Part shown: one piece after another, positions 29,797 to 39,267 of the stretch
Layout: each line of letters begins with the position of its first letter
Position numbering within the stretch: the first letter of the stretch is position 1
DNA from: Gracilaria domingensis
Lineage: Eukaryota; Rhodophyta; Florideophyceae; Gracilariales; Gracilariaceae
DNA: 64,000 bases
Direction of reading: 5' to 3'
Assembly: GCA_022539475.1 (NCBI GenBank)
Contig: VCMS01000191.1
Span: forward strand, 62,001 to 126,000
Notes under the pieces: model-generated
Seen by the model: only the letters and a program-made list of their open reading frames with translations
Told to the model about the DNA's origin: nothing
Database searches by the model: none
Translations under genes and position numbers: made by a program

Positions 29797-32700
29797 ATAT
29801 AAACTAAAGTAGTGCTCACCTCATGAGGTCCATACACGTGGATCACCCACTGTCAGGGTACCTCATGGTACAATGCACCCATGCATACTACACACATCCC
29901 ACGTGTTCCTCATCATGCAATGGTTCCAAGACCGACTTTATCTGACAAGGTTCATCAGAAATATCAACAAAATTACCCGAGTATTGGGAGCCAGTCTCGA
30001 CGAGAACAAGACTTCATCCCAAAGGAAGTGCCCATCCCAAGCAGGCTCGGACGTACCCGTGAGGGGTCTGTTTTGCTTTACATATCCCCCCTCTTAGCCA
30101 AGAGTGCATACCCCCGCAGGCGGAAGTCCAACGACAACGAAATCACTCAAATGAGTTTCCAAAAACAACCACACCGAGTGTTCGATTTCCAGAATGTAAA
30201 ACCTCCAAACCACGTGCGGTGCTCTGACGTCTAAACTCTAGCAGATTCCCGTCCTTTCCAAGATTCACGTGATGCTCAAAGTCACACCATGCATAAGGTT
30301 TCCATTTGTAAAGGCAGCGCGCGTCCCAAGGTACCGGACATACTTCGGCATGGGATCTCTGTTACACCTGTGAGGTTCCATATCTGCGGTAGTTCCATTC
30401 CGAATCCAGCAATCTGCTCTCACACCCTCTTGGGCTCGCGAACCTTCCAAGGTTCCTCCCAACCCATATAAAGTAGGACCCAACAAAGCCCCAATGGGGT
30501 GGCACAGCATCACCGACATTCGGTTTCCATAATAAAGCCGTTCACTGCAGCGCCGTACACCTTTCAAGGTACTCAACCCTCTATCAAACCCCCGGAGGTT
30601 ACTCGCAACGGAGTCACCCCGATTACGGTAACACCATGGGCGATCACACCAAAGGTGGTGAAAAAGAGCGTTTGTCGCTGTTTTCAACTATCCTCAGAAT
30701 TAGGGTTATCGACCCAGACTAGTTTGATATTCATCACCAGAAGACTGGTTCCAGACGCCTTCATAGCGTGAAACTTCACTCCATGTGACCCACATAGAGT
30801 GCGCAAGCGACTTTCTCATCCGCAAGGATTCACACAGCAGAACCCGAAAAAGGGTGGCAACGATTTCTTATTGTGGCCATCCACCAGGATTCGATGCAGT
30901 TGAACCAGTCGCATGGTAGCCCCACGACGTGGTACTCAAAAGAGGGAATAACGTTACACTCTTTGAAAAGGGATCACAACTCAGCTGAGTTCGAGTGACA
31001 TCTTCATTGCATCACCCTTCAACTGGGTTCTTTCCATGTCAACACTCGTTTCTGAGATGCATCTGGTTCGTCCTAGTCATGCTAGAGCCCTGCGCTCATC
31101 CAGAGTTAAACATAGTCCATCGCATCCCCCACATCATTCACTCAAGATGAGTTCACACCTGCCACCACAGAGGGTCAGCAACAGACACCGCCGTGGGCTT
31201 GTTTAAACGTAGGCTACGTCCCCGAGTGACCTCTCTGAAAACCAGACATGGTACTCTACGACAGCTTAGCTGGCACATCACGAGGCTCGAAAGTTGCATC
31301 GTTAAATAAAAATCTATCCCAGGTGCATCACTTTTTGATAGAGTTAATTGCATGTGACTTTCTCCGTTGATGGAATTCGAAAACGGTTTGGTGTTCCATC
31401 TGGAAAGTAAAACCGAGGTTCGGTGATGTGTTCTTGTGTAAAATGGTGCTAAAATTACCTTCCAGACCAAATTAATGGTCAGATTCGTGTTCAGCACTGT
31501 TTGTTCGGTTACAGACACTTCACCCTGGACCACGGAACCCATGGTGGGTGTCCCAACAGTCACCATGTCCACCATAACGCTCCTGGAGTCCGCACGACAT
31601 CACACCATACCATTGGTTCTGCACTACGACACGTGGAAAAGTGCCACGCAACCCGATTGGGTGAGCACAGTGCCAAGTGGCCATGTGCACTAACATATGT
31701 TCGCGGAGTGTCCACGCGCCGTGGCAAGCCAAAAAATCAAATAAATTAATTTGGCGCGCTCGCCGTGGCTGGAACCAAGACGGTGCACAGTACGCGGCAT
31801 GCACCAGGGATGGTTTGCACTCCAAAAAATTAAATTTTTGAGCGCCCGCCGCTGCACGCGCGCGCGCGCTGCCTTGCGGCACTTCAAAATGAACCGATCG
31901 CGGTGTACATAACCAAAGCACTCGGTGCTATGTCTTCTCACCTCTTCAGGTCGCGCGCATCATTCTCCACTCGCAAGTGGGTCTAGGTTCGATGCCGTCG
32001 TCCAGCGTACCAAGAGCGGTTGTTGTCCAGCCGTACCTTCTGCAGGTTATTTGCTCTCACTCGTCAGAGTTCTGCGCGGCGTGCGCGGCGCAATCCGGTG
32101 TATTGGAGCAACAATCTCACTGACCCAAAGGGGTGACACCGCAATTGGTAGAAACCGTCCAGTAGGGGAATAGGAGACAGCACCAACACCACATATCTGG
32201 TCAAAGCACGGCAATATCCGAACCGAGCGGAGTCATTGGACATCACTCTGCAAGGATTCTCGACCAACATTGCGTATCACTCAACTGGGGTTTCCATAAA
32301 TGTCAACCAACAGCGCGTGCGGTGACTAGTGAGCAACAACGCGACCCATGAAACGGGTTCAACACCATGATGATGGTAGCGATTCGACGCAACATTCCAG
32401 CGTTCCCATGAGTGGTACAGCATAAAATTCCCGAACAGGAGCGTCCATAACCCAGCGATATCTTTCCAGTCGAGGGTTAGAAACTCAATAAAGAGAGTGA
32501 TACCAGCCTGCACGATGTGCGTTACTTGTCTACAATTGATGCTTAGCGAGTCAACATCACCGATTGCGGTCAGTAAAATACCAACTCTTGAACAAGAATG
32601 CCTCCACCGAATGGAGTAAACGGCCACGCCGATCAAACCAAAGCGGTTTCGCCATCTCCCTGCCCCTTCTTAGTCGGAGCTACCATGGGTGGTAATACCA

Positions 32701-33435
32701 CAAAAGATGGGTGGGGTAACTCCATGGGAGTGATTTGAGCAACTTCCATCGTAGATTCCAAACCCATAGGGTATAACCATAGGAAAGGATGTAGAACAAT
32801 TACCGGGACCATGTGAAACTGGTGAAAGACCTTATAAAGGTACTTGCGATAGTAGAAAGAAACTCCAATGAGTAAACCAAATCCAAGTTGGAATGTTAAA
32901 CAAACACAAAACCGGATCAATCAGTTCCATCCATAATACGGACACCTATGGTAAAGGGCAAAGTCCATTTAAGCCCAGCACCATTTCATCAACCCAAAGC
33001 TGGAGATTTACACAAAGTGACATGTGTAGAACAACAATAACCAGAAACAGTCTCAGCAAGAGTTCGACAAACGTTACCGCGTAGCAAAACAAAAATAACT
33101 CGTGAGAGTTCAGAACAAAAGATACTTCTGGATTCGGAGACTTCTGGAATGAGACGAGACAATCTCCCACGATGGGAAAAAACCGTGCAAGCGAGGATGC
33201 ATACCCCGGCAAGTCGGGTAAAGGAAACCACCATGTAAACAAATCCAAAGCATCTGACATCACCCACGTAGGGTGTAAACCGAAAAAAACTCCAATATGC
33301 GAGTGTCATCACTTCTCCTTCTACAATAATCAGATCTTGAAAGAAAAGAACCGTTCCAAACTGAGGAAAAGTGATTAACTAAGAAATCGAGTCACAAGCA
33401 ATCAGCCAAGCTTCTCCTTACGAAAGGAACAAGCG
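29797..33435 (-). repeat. hairpin-studded non-coding part of a gypsy-like element (copy B of the family)
   Basis: No reading frame of note exists on either strand. Short hairpins of the form ACYY-(0-7 nt)-RRGT recur every few tens of bases. Examples: 29818-29829 (perfect palindrome ACCTCATGAGGT), 29858-29871, 30055-30067, 30145-30156, 30366-30376, 30440-30455 (7-bp stem), 30559-30570, 30601-30614, 30842-30855, 30978-30991 (perfect 14-bp palindrome), 31140-31152, 31940-31951, 32035-32047, 32059-32070, 32123-32134, 32344-32358, 32719-32731, 32762-32772, 32829-32841, 32862-32873 and 33262-33274. The sequence after the right arm is often TTC or TTTCC. The left edge aligns with the left edge of the element at 45.96 kb. 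Confidence 0.7.
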
Positions 33436-33831
33436 TCAACCCATGCGGGTTTCCAAGCGTAGTTGTTCTCCTTGAAAGTGATTGGGTGGAGCAAAACCTT
33501 CCAGAGGTTGATCAGCAACAAGATTACCAGTAGTTGGTTTCCGATCAACATTTTCACTTCCCGAGCGGGATACAATTGGTGCAGCTGTACCCTCAGCGAC
33601 GAGTTTGAACTTCACTAACCCTGCGGGTGCATTTCGTCCAAACGGGACGTCCACAAGAGTAGCGAAAATCTCTTTAGAGGTAGCAACCGTTCCAGCGGTG
33701 TCAATTTCTCCAAATAGAGCTTCACTTAACTCATTTGAGTGCAACGCTACTGTGCCCCATGAGTTCTCCCGAACATCCGCCCGCAACCCATCGAAAACGA
33801 ACCCAGCTTCAGGGTACACACCGTTCTTCAC
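33436..33831 (-). pseudogene. open frame downstream of protease in the gypsy-like element, unknown
   Basis: A 131-codon frame without a recognisable domain that follows the protease segment on the minus strand. It contains hairpins of the same type (33439-33450, 33495-33509, 33618-33628). It may be the connection between protease and RT, or decayed RT sequence. Confidence 0.3.
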
Positions 33832-33891
33832 CGGTTTGAAGTAGAAAATTCCCGAAACGTTGCGAGCAACATTACGATAATCCAGACAGAA

Positions 33892-35193
33892 CTAGAGAGA
33901 ACTGTCCTTCATAGGAACAACCACAAATGGTGAAACAGAACGACCGCTGCGCGTCGCATCGCAAAAGGACCGTACAAACGGTACAAAACTCAGACGAGTT
34001 CGCTGCTTCACTGCATCAACCATTGACAACCAAAGGTGCGTCAGAGATTCGAGTAAAGAACCAGACTTCACCTCTTTGAGAGTTCCACACCCGTACAGAG
34101 TATCCAACTTCGAATCCGGTTTAGGAACAAACGATTTCGTACGTGCGCCAACTTCATCGTGGGTCGATGTCCTTCCATTCCAAAGGGAGTTCATTTCATC
34201 AGCCTCCTCTGTACAGAACAAACCAACAACATCGGAAACATTCAGCTCCGTTGCAAAAGTACCCTGTGAGTGCCAAGTAACTTGACCGACCACTTGTTGG
34301 TTCTGCAACGTCTGCAACGAATTCGAAACGTTTGCAACGAGCACCTGAAAAGATTTTCCACCTTTGCAAAGGGCAATGCCTCGAGCAACTGCGAGACCAG
34401 ATTTCTCTAAAAGAGAGGGCAGATGATCAATCATTAAGAGTCCACGCATCTCCGTTGAGACATTAACCCAAGCTTGGGACATCGGAGGAATCCTCACAAA
34501 CGCACGAAGGCGTAGCTTCGATGAACCAGTAATTTGTGACACATACTGCTGAGCAGGAAGTAACGGTGCGGTGTTTCGATCAGACGGCTTCTTCGTCCGT
34601 TCCCACGGTTTTCCAGCAAATGGAACTGACGAACCGTGAACCAAATCCACGCGTGAAAGTCTGGGTTTGATCTACTCCACATGGAGATCACATAAATCAC
34701 AACCGAGAACAATCGGTGCAGCAAGCGTCTTGCAAACAACAAAATCAACCGACAGAGCGGTCATTTCTCAACGAACCATCATTGGTACCATACCCATTGT
34801 AACAATTGGGTGATTACTCGCATCAGCAATTTCTATCAGGGGACCGTAACGGATAAATTCACGACACTCCTCTGACAGAAACGATTCCCGTATACAGTTG
34901 GGACCGGCTCCGGTGTCAAGTAGAGCGATATGACGAACCATGAGATGGTGTGAGAACCCGATATCGGCGTTAACTTTGTAACTTCTCTCCGAGAGCATTA
35001 TCACGAGTTCCGGATACTTCGGATTACTCTTCCGTATCCACGGCCGAACCAGTTGACCCATCTCAGGGTGCGACTCCGCACGGTATAAAGATATTTTCCT
35101 AGAAAGAATCTTCATCGGGGAGCGAGGCCGTGAAGCCTCAGGCGTCAATGACCCCTGTTCATAGGGCACCTCTCCCGTATGGGAGGCTCCCAA
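33892..35193 (-). pseudogene. retropepsin-type aspartic protease region of a gypsy-like element, two in-frame stops
   Basis: Reading the minus strand from 35193, the frame gives an aspartic protease active site (ALLDTGAGPNCI) and, about 85 codons later, the second hydrophobic motif of retropepsins (LAAPIVLGCDLCDLHV). TGA 34768-34770 and TAG 34672-34674 interrupt it, but the register never changes down to 33892. A 250-codon tail after the protease has no recognised domain. The frame has no ATG at its start, as expected if it is expressed as part of Gag-Pol. RT is not recognisable downstream, so the element is internally deleted or highly decayed. Confidence 0.75.
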
Positions 35194-35228
35194 AATCAGT
35201 TTTTCGGGGAAGGTTTCACAAAAGGACT

Positions 35229-35777
35229 CTAGTGTAACCCATCCTGGGGAACTGAAAAATCCCCGGCTGCGGGTATGAATCCTTGCACCCCATCTTGGGT
35301 TTCCGAGGTAGCATCTTGTCCCACACCTTCGACAGGTGGAAGCAATTCATAGTACCCCACAGCGTTTGACCTCTCCCGACTAGGGAGCGTGCACTGCGAT
35401 GTTGTGTGGCCAACTTGCTGGCAAGTATAACACATCAACGTGGTCTGTTCTTCACAATGACGAACGTGCACAAGGCGATGCGGCGTCGTGTAGCTCACCA
35501 CAGGTGTCGTGTACTCCAATGAATCCTTTGCAGGAGCGATTCCTCGAACCCCATCATGGGTACTTTCCATATACAAGCCGGGATCATTCTCCACCATCGG
35601 TGACGGCCTCGGATGAACTTCCTGTTTAGGAGACAACCCAGAATCATAGGCAGTCTTCAACTGAGCAAGCTCACGCTGCCAGTTGTCGTACCAGATCAAA
35701 TCTAAAGAGGATGAGGATCCGTCTGTGTTGAGAAACAGCCTAGAAAACACAGTGTACTGTGGACAGTGCAGTGACAC
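35229..35777 (-). pseudogene. Gag C-terminal fragment with CCHC zinc knuckle
   Basis: The minus-strand frame encodes a nucleocapsid-type knuckle, CYTC-x4-HTTSQC (C-x2-C-x4-H-x4-C). It lies just upstream of the protease region, which is in a different register, consistent with a frameshift between Gag and Pol or with decay. The frame begins without ATG and is 5'-truncated at about 35.78 kb. Two hairpins (35287-35300 and 35548-35561) fall inside the frame and encode near-identical peptides (TQDGV and THDGV). Confidence 0.7.
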
Positions 35778-36274
35778 TGAGTCCAGCTCTCGCTCTGACG
35801 TACGGCCCTCTGTTCGGCTGTTGCGACAAAGTCTGCGCTTCTCACAGAAGCAGTCTCACACCCGGCCTGCTATTTGGCTGAGTGAAAGGGATTCTGCGGA
35901 TTTCACTGGCGCAAAGGTGCCTGTGGTTGAGGGCTGCGGTGAAGCGGACTCTCGATATGCGTTGTGGGGCAAGATGGGGGTTGTATATTACTTGTAATGT
36001 TCGATGGTGATCATCCTTTACTGCTTATCATGAGAATAACTACTTAAGTGCTACTTGCTTGCCTACATCGTACTTCACTTTCAGGCATTCCGTAGATTCA
36101 AATCAATCAATTCCCGTTACAGCCTCTCTCTGTAAACAACAATTCCTGGTCAGCAATGTTGATCACAACCACCATGATATCAGCCCACGTCACTGTCAAC
36201 TCTCGACACTCCAGACTTTTTTCTTTTCAAATACCACTTCAAACAGTGTTGACGTTGATTCCTGTGCCTTCGAC
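35778..36274. other. no gene recognised
   Basis: Junction between the gypsy-like Gag fragment and the copia remnant. Short frames only. Confidence 0.4.
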
Positions 36275-37440
36275 TCAACCCGTTGGCTTCAGAGATATCG
36301 TGTTTGTAGTCATCAGTTTCCAGAGTGGATGACTATTGCCAACTAAGCCCTTGGTTAGGCCGTCACCAACGTTTTGATCTCCAGGGATCGACGCCAAATA
36401 CCTCAGCTCGCCACGACTGTGACTCTCCTTCAATGCTGATACATCAATCTGTAGCATCTTTTCAAGATTAGATCCACATTTTGCCACAACGTTAAAAACG
36501 GTGCGCGAATCTACATATGCATCAAGTGGAACATCGTGCCCTAGAAGTTTTTCCAGAATTGTCTTACCCACGTAGGCCTGATCAAACCCGTAAACCAACG
36601 CGTGAACTTCGGCTGCCATGACGGAGCGAGCCACTCGTTTGCACTTTGAACTTCCATAGTGTATTATGTTGGCGCGATTGTTCCCATCATCCAAAACCAA
36701 GACAAATCCCAACTGCGACTCGAGCTTCTCGGCATCGCCGAATGAGGCATCTGTGAAGAGCATAGGACGCAAGGAACTCATTTCTAAAGGTACATAAGTT
36801 AGTCCAGTGTTCACAGTCTCATGACATCGGCTCACAACTGCCGTCATTCTTCGATAATGAAGAGAGTCCGGTGCGTTCACGGAGCTCGCAAGAAGCTGCA
36901 CTGCTGTTGACAGATCTGGACGCCTACAACATCCTATATATTGCCCTTGCGCTCTAACGCTAACAAAGTCTTCTCGCGAGCGTGGTTGCTTCACTGACTA
37001 AAGTTTTTCGCTTTTGTCAATAATAACAGTACCATCCGGCTTCGTACGAATGTTGATGCCATTGAATGTAGCAGAATCGCTCTCCTGCAGACACTTACGA
37101 GGCTTTGACTCAAACTTCGTCGAGTGCCTCTCTTCATCTTCAAAAAACCTCGCTGTTCCATGACCAAAAGAGTCATCCACCTGCAGAATCGTAATCCCTT
37201 CCAAATCCAATCCTGATCGTTTGTATAGCACACATGGGTCTGCGAGCGTTGGGTTCATCTCGAGGTGTTTTCTGTGAAGGGTCTGGTATGTAGCAAACCA
37301 ATGGAGTCCACTTTCCGGTATTCCGTAAAAAGGCTTTAGAACACGAAGCACTTTGCCAGAATCTAATTTCATCTCCGGTGGCGGGCGGAGGTAGATGTTA
37401 CGTTCGATTGCTGACTTCGACTGAATGTAAGCTTCGTCTG
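36275..37440 (-). pseudogene. Ty1/copia RT (C-terminal part) and RNase H remnant
   Basis: The minus-strand frame starts near 37440 with the copia RT motif NIYLRPPPEM...KVLRVLKPFYGIPESG, includes LQVDDSFGHG (the catalytic DD of the YVDD box with its Tyr replaced) and continues after one in-frame TAG (36998-37000) into RNase H (LFTDASFGDAEK, AAEVHALVYGFDQA, AYVDSRTVFN, GLTKG). The order and spacing are those of copia Pol. Protease, integrase and most of the RT fingers are missing, and no LTR was recognised, so it is a 5'-truncated relic. A stop directly precedes the RT fragment. Confidence 0.85.
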
Positions 37441-37459
37441 TCTCTTGCAGATGCTAGTT

Positions 37460-37575
37460 TTTGGCGAGGGTCGTCCAGAAATTGGCAAGGGTCGTCCAGT
37501 AAATTTTTTGAAAAAATATCGAGATCAATTATTTCAAAATTTGGAGATAATTGCTTGGGTCGTCCAGAATCGCTG
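37460..37575. repeat. GGGTCGTCCAG motif, three copies
   Basis: The 11-bp word GGGTCGTCCAG occurs three times within about 100 bp (near 37468, 37490 and 37558), twice followed by AA. The interval between the second and third is AT-rich. This may be the end of a small element. Confidence 0.5.
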
Positions 37576-37860
37576 TGCAGTAAATACTGGTGGGTTTTCC
37601 ACTCATGCTAGTTCTTTAGTCGAGGGCTACCTGAACCGTATTTCGCGAAGTCTAGGTTCAGTTTCCATTAAGGTGCACATTACACGATACCTTCTGCGGA
37701 ATGATACCCTGCAACGCATGGAATACTAGTGCTAGTACAGATGATGCCCATTATGAAATCATACCGTTTTATTCGTATCTATTCTTCTATCGACCGCTTT
37801 TGCTAACCACTACTTCGCTATATTACATGTACCATATCCCCATGATGGAGCGGGTGTAGG

Positions 37861-38018
37861 CGCAATCTGCGGCAGATGCCGCAGACTGCACCTCCACCAA
37901 AGCGCGGTATCGGTAGAACAAATACGCACTCCGAGTGGATGAGGCGCGAAGCGCCTCATCCTCTCCGTTCCTCATGTAAGGAACCATGCCCAGATGCATG
38001 GTTCCCTACTTGAGGAAC
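37861..38018. repeat. three consecutive strong hairpins
   Basis: 37861-37890: TCTGCGGCA-ga-TGCCGCAGA with a mismatch and a further 3-bp extension. 37937-37961: GGATGAGGCGC-gaa-GCGCCTCATCC, a perfect 11-bp stem. 37967-38018: arms of 23 nt pairing at 21 positions around a 6-nt loop. None overlaps a recognised gene. Confidence 0.75.
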
Positions 38019-38059
38019 GTGCACCTGCAACTCGTGAGCTACGTCCGCATCAAAAGTCA

Positions 38060-38577
38060 TTTACCTGTATACGCAAGCAGAAAGTATCCATAAGTTAGTC
38101 AATGATCCGTTGGATACATTTGAAATGCGATGGAACGTACCATTGATAAAATGAAACAGAAAAGTTGCGCTAGAAAAGTCGAGGGACCTAGTAACTCGCA
38201 AAAGGAAGAAGAAGAAGGAAAGGGATCGGTTAGATTACCAGCCCACCATCATCGTAAAGCGCGAAAGGTGTCGAAGCGAGAACTCACAAGCAAGGACACC
38301 AAGAATGCCCATGCAGAAAACATACCGCAAGATGCGATAAACGAGAGAGCAGCCTATGTCCCAAACAAGTACCAGAATCGCCTATCCCGAACAGCCAGAG
38401 ATCGATCTTGAGAGACGAAATGAAATTGGTCGTTTACCTGTATACGCAAGCAGAAAGTATCCATAAGTTAGTCAATGCTCCGTTGGATACAGTTGAAATG
38501 CGATGGAAGGTACCATTGATAGAGCAAAACAGAAACGTTGCGCTAGAAAAGTCGAGGGAGCTAGTAACTCGCAAAAG
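38060..38577 (+). repeat. 145-bp direct duplication (38060-38204 and 38433-38577)
   Basis: Both copies begin TTTACCTGTATACGCAAG and end CTAGTAACTCGCAAAAG. They are offset by 373 bp and differ at about ten positions. The frames open across them are short and unlike known proteins. They could be a small direct-repeat element or a local tandem duplication whose spacer diverged. Confidence 0.85.
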
Positions 38578-38837
38578 TAACCCAAAGCCTTTTTCCTGCC
38601 GTTTACATGTCGCAGAGCGCGAAGAGACGTGGTGAGGATTGGTTAGTTTAGAACAAAGATACGTAGAAAGAAATCGAAGCACGTACGAAAAGACTGCACG
38701 GAAAGACTGCACGGAATACATCGGTGAGATACGGATGCCGTCCGCTTTATGGAGGCGTCCGACGAGGGCGGAGAAAGAGAATGAGGTACGCTTCATGTCC
38801 GCTTAATGGAATCCATTCTCAGCACGCTACTTCGTAA

Positions 38838-38903
38838 TCCGTCGTACTTTTTTCCGCCCTCGCACTTCGTAGCGAGCGCGAGGGCGGAAAAAAGTACGAC
38901 GGA
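38838..38903. repeat. perfect 26-bp inverted repeat, 14-nt loop
   Basis: Arm 38838-38863 is exactly complementary to 38878-38903. The arms contain a T6/A6 run within a GC-rich core (CCGCCCTCGC). A weaker complementarity continues outward. It is the strongest hairpin in the window and lies 365 bp upstream of the Plavaka-like transposase start. It may mark an element end or a small RNA hairpin. Confidence 0.85.
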
Positions 38904-39267
38904 GCGGAGTAGAACGCGAGGATGGCACGGATCACGACGGTAACAAAAGGTCGGACGTCGGACGGGCGGGGGCGGCGGCGGAGGGAAGAGATTTATTTTT
39001 CTGTGCGAGATTGGACAAGTGTACAGCGTACAACGTTGGGAAACCACAGGTTTATAACCAGTGGTAGATAATACGAGAAGTACACCCTTGTGTTGAGGTC
39101 GACGTGTACCTACGTTCCTTTTTGAACGAAAGCACGTGATTTAAACTCAAAATATATTCTCCGTTCTGAGCAAGACGTCGATATTGACTGTCGCTCGACC
39201 TCCTTCTCCCTTCGGACGCCCTTCCCTTGCAGTCTTTGTCGTCGTTTCTCGTTCATTTCTTCTTCCC

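Noticed and set aside
29873-30097. Peptide MQWFQDRLYLTRF resembling the transposase end LQWFQHRFYINRF at 42.36 kb
   Set aside because: The match is about 16 residues with no supporting homology upstream or downstream; it may be a tiny Plavaka relic but cannot be supported.
31986-31996. tRNA B-box-like GGTTCGATGCC
   Set aside because: The flanking bases cannot form a T-arm stem, no A box lies upstream at the right distance, and no cloverleaf can be drawn.
32633-32920. YYRK-type motif hinting at RT-RNase H connection on the minus strand
   Set aside because: Neighbouring motifs are in the wrong order and no other RT motif is readable; chance is more likely.
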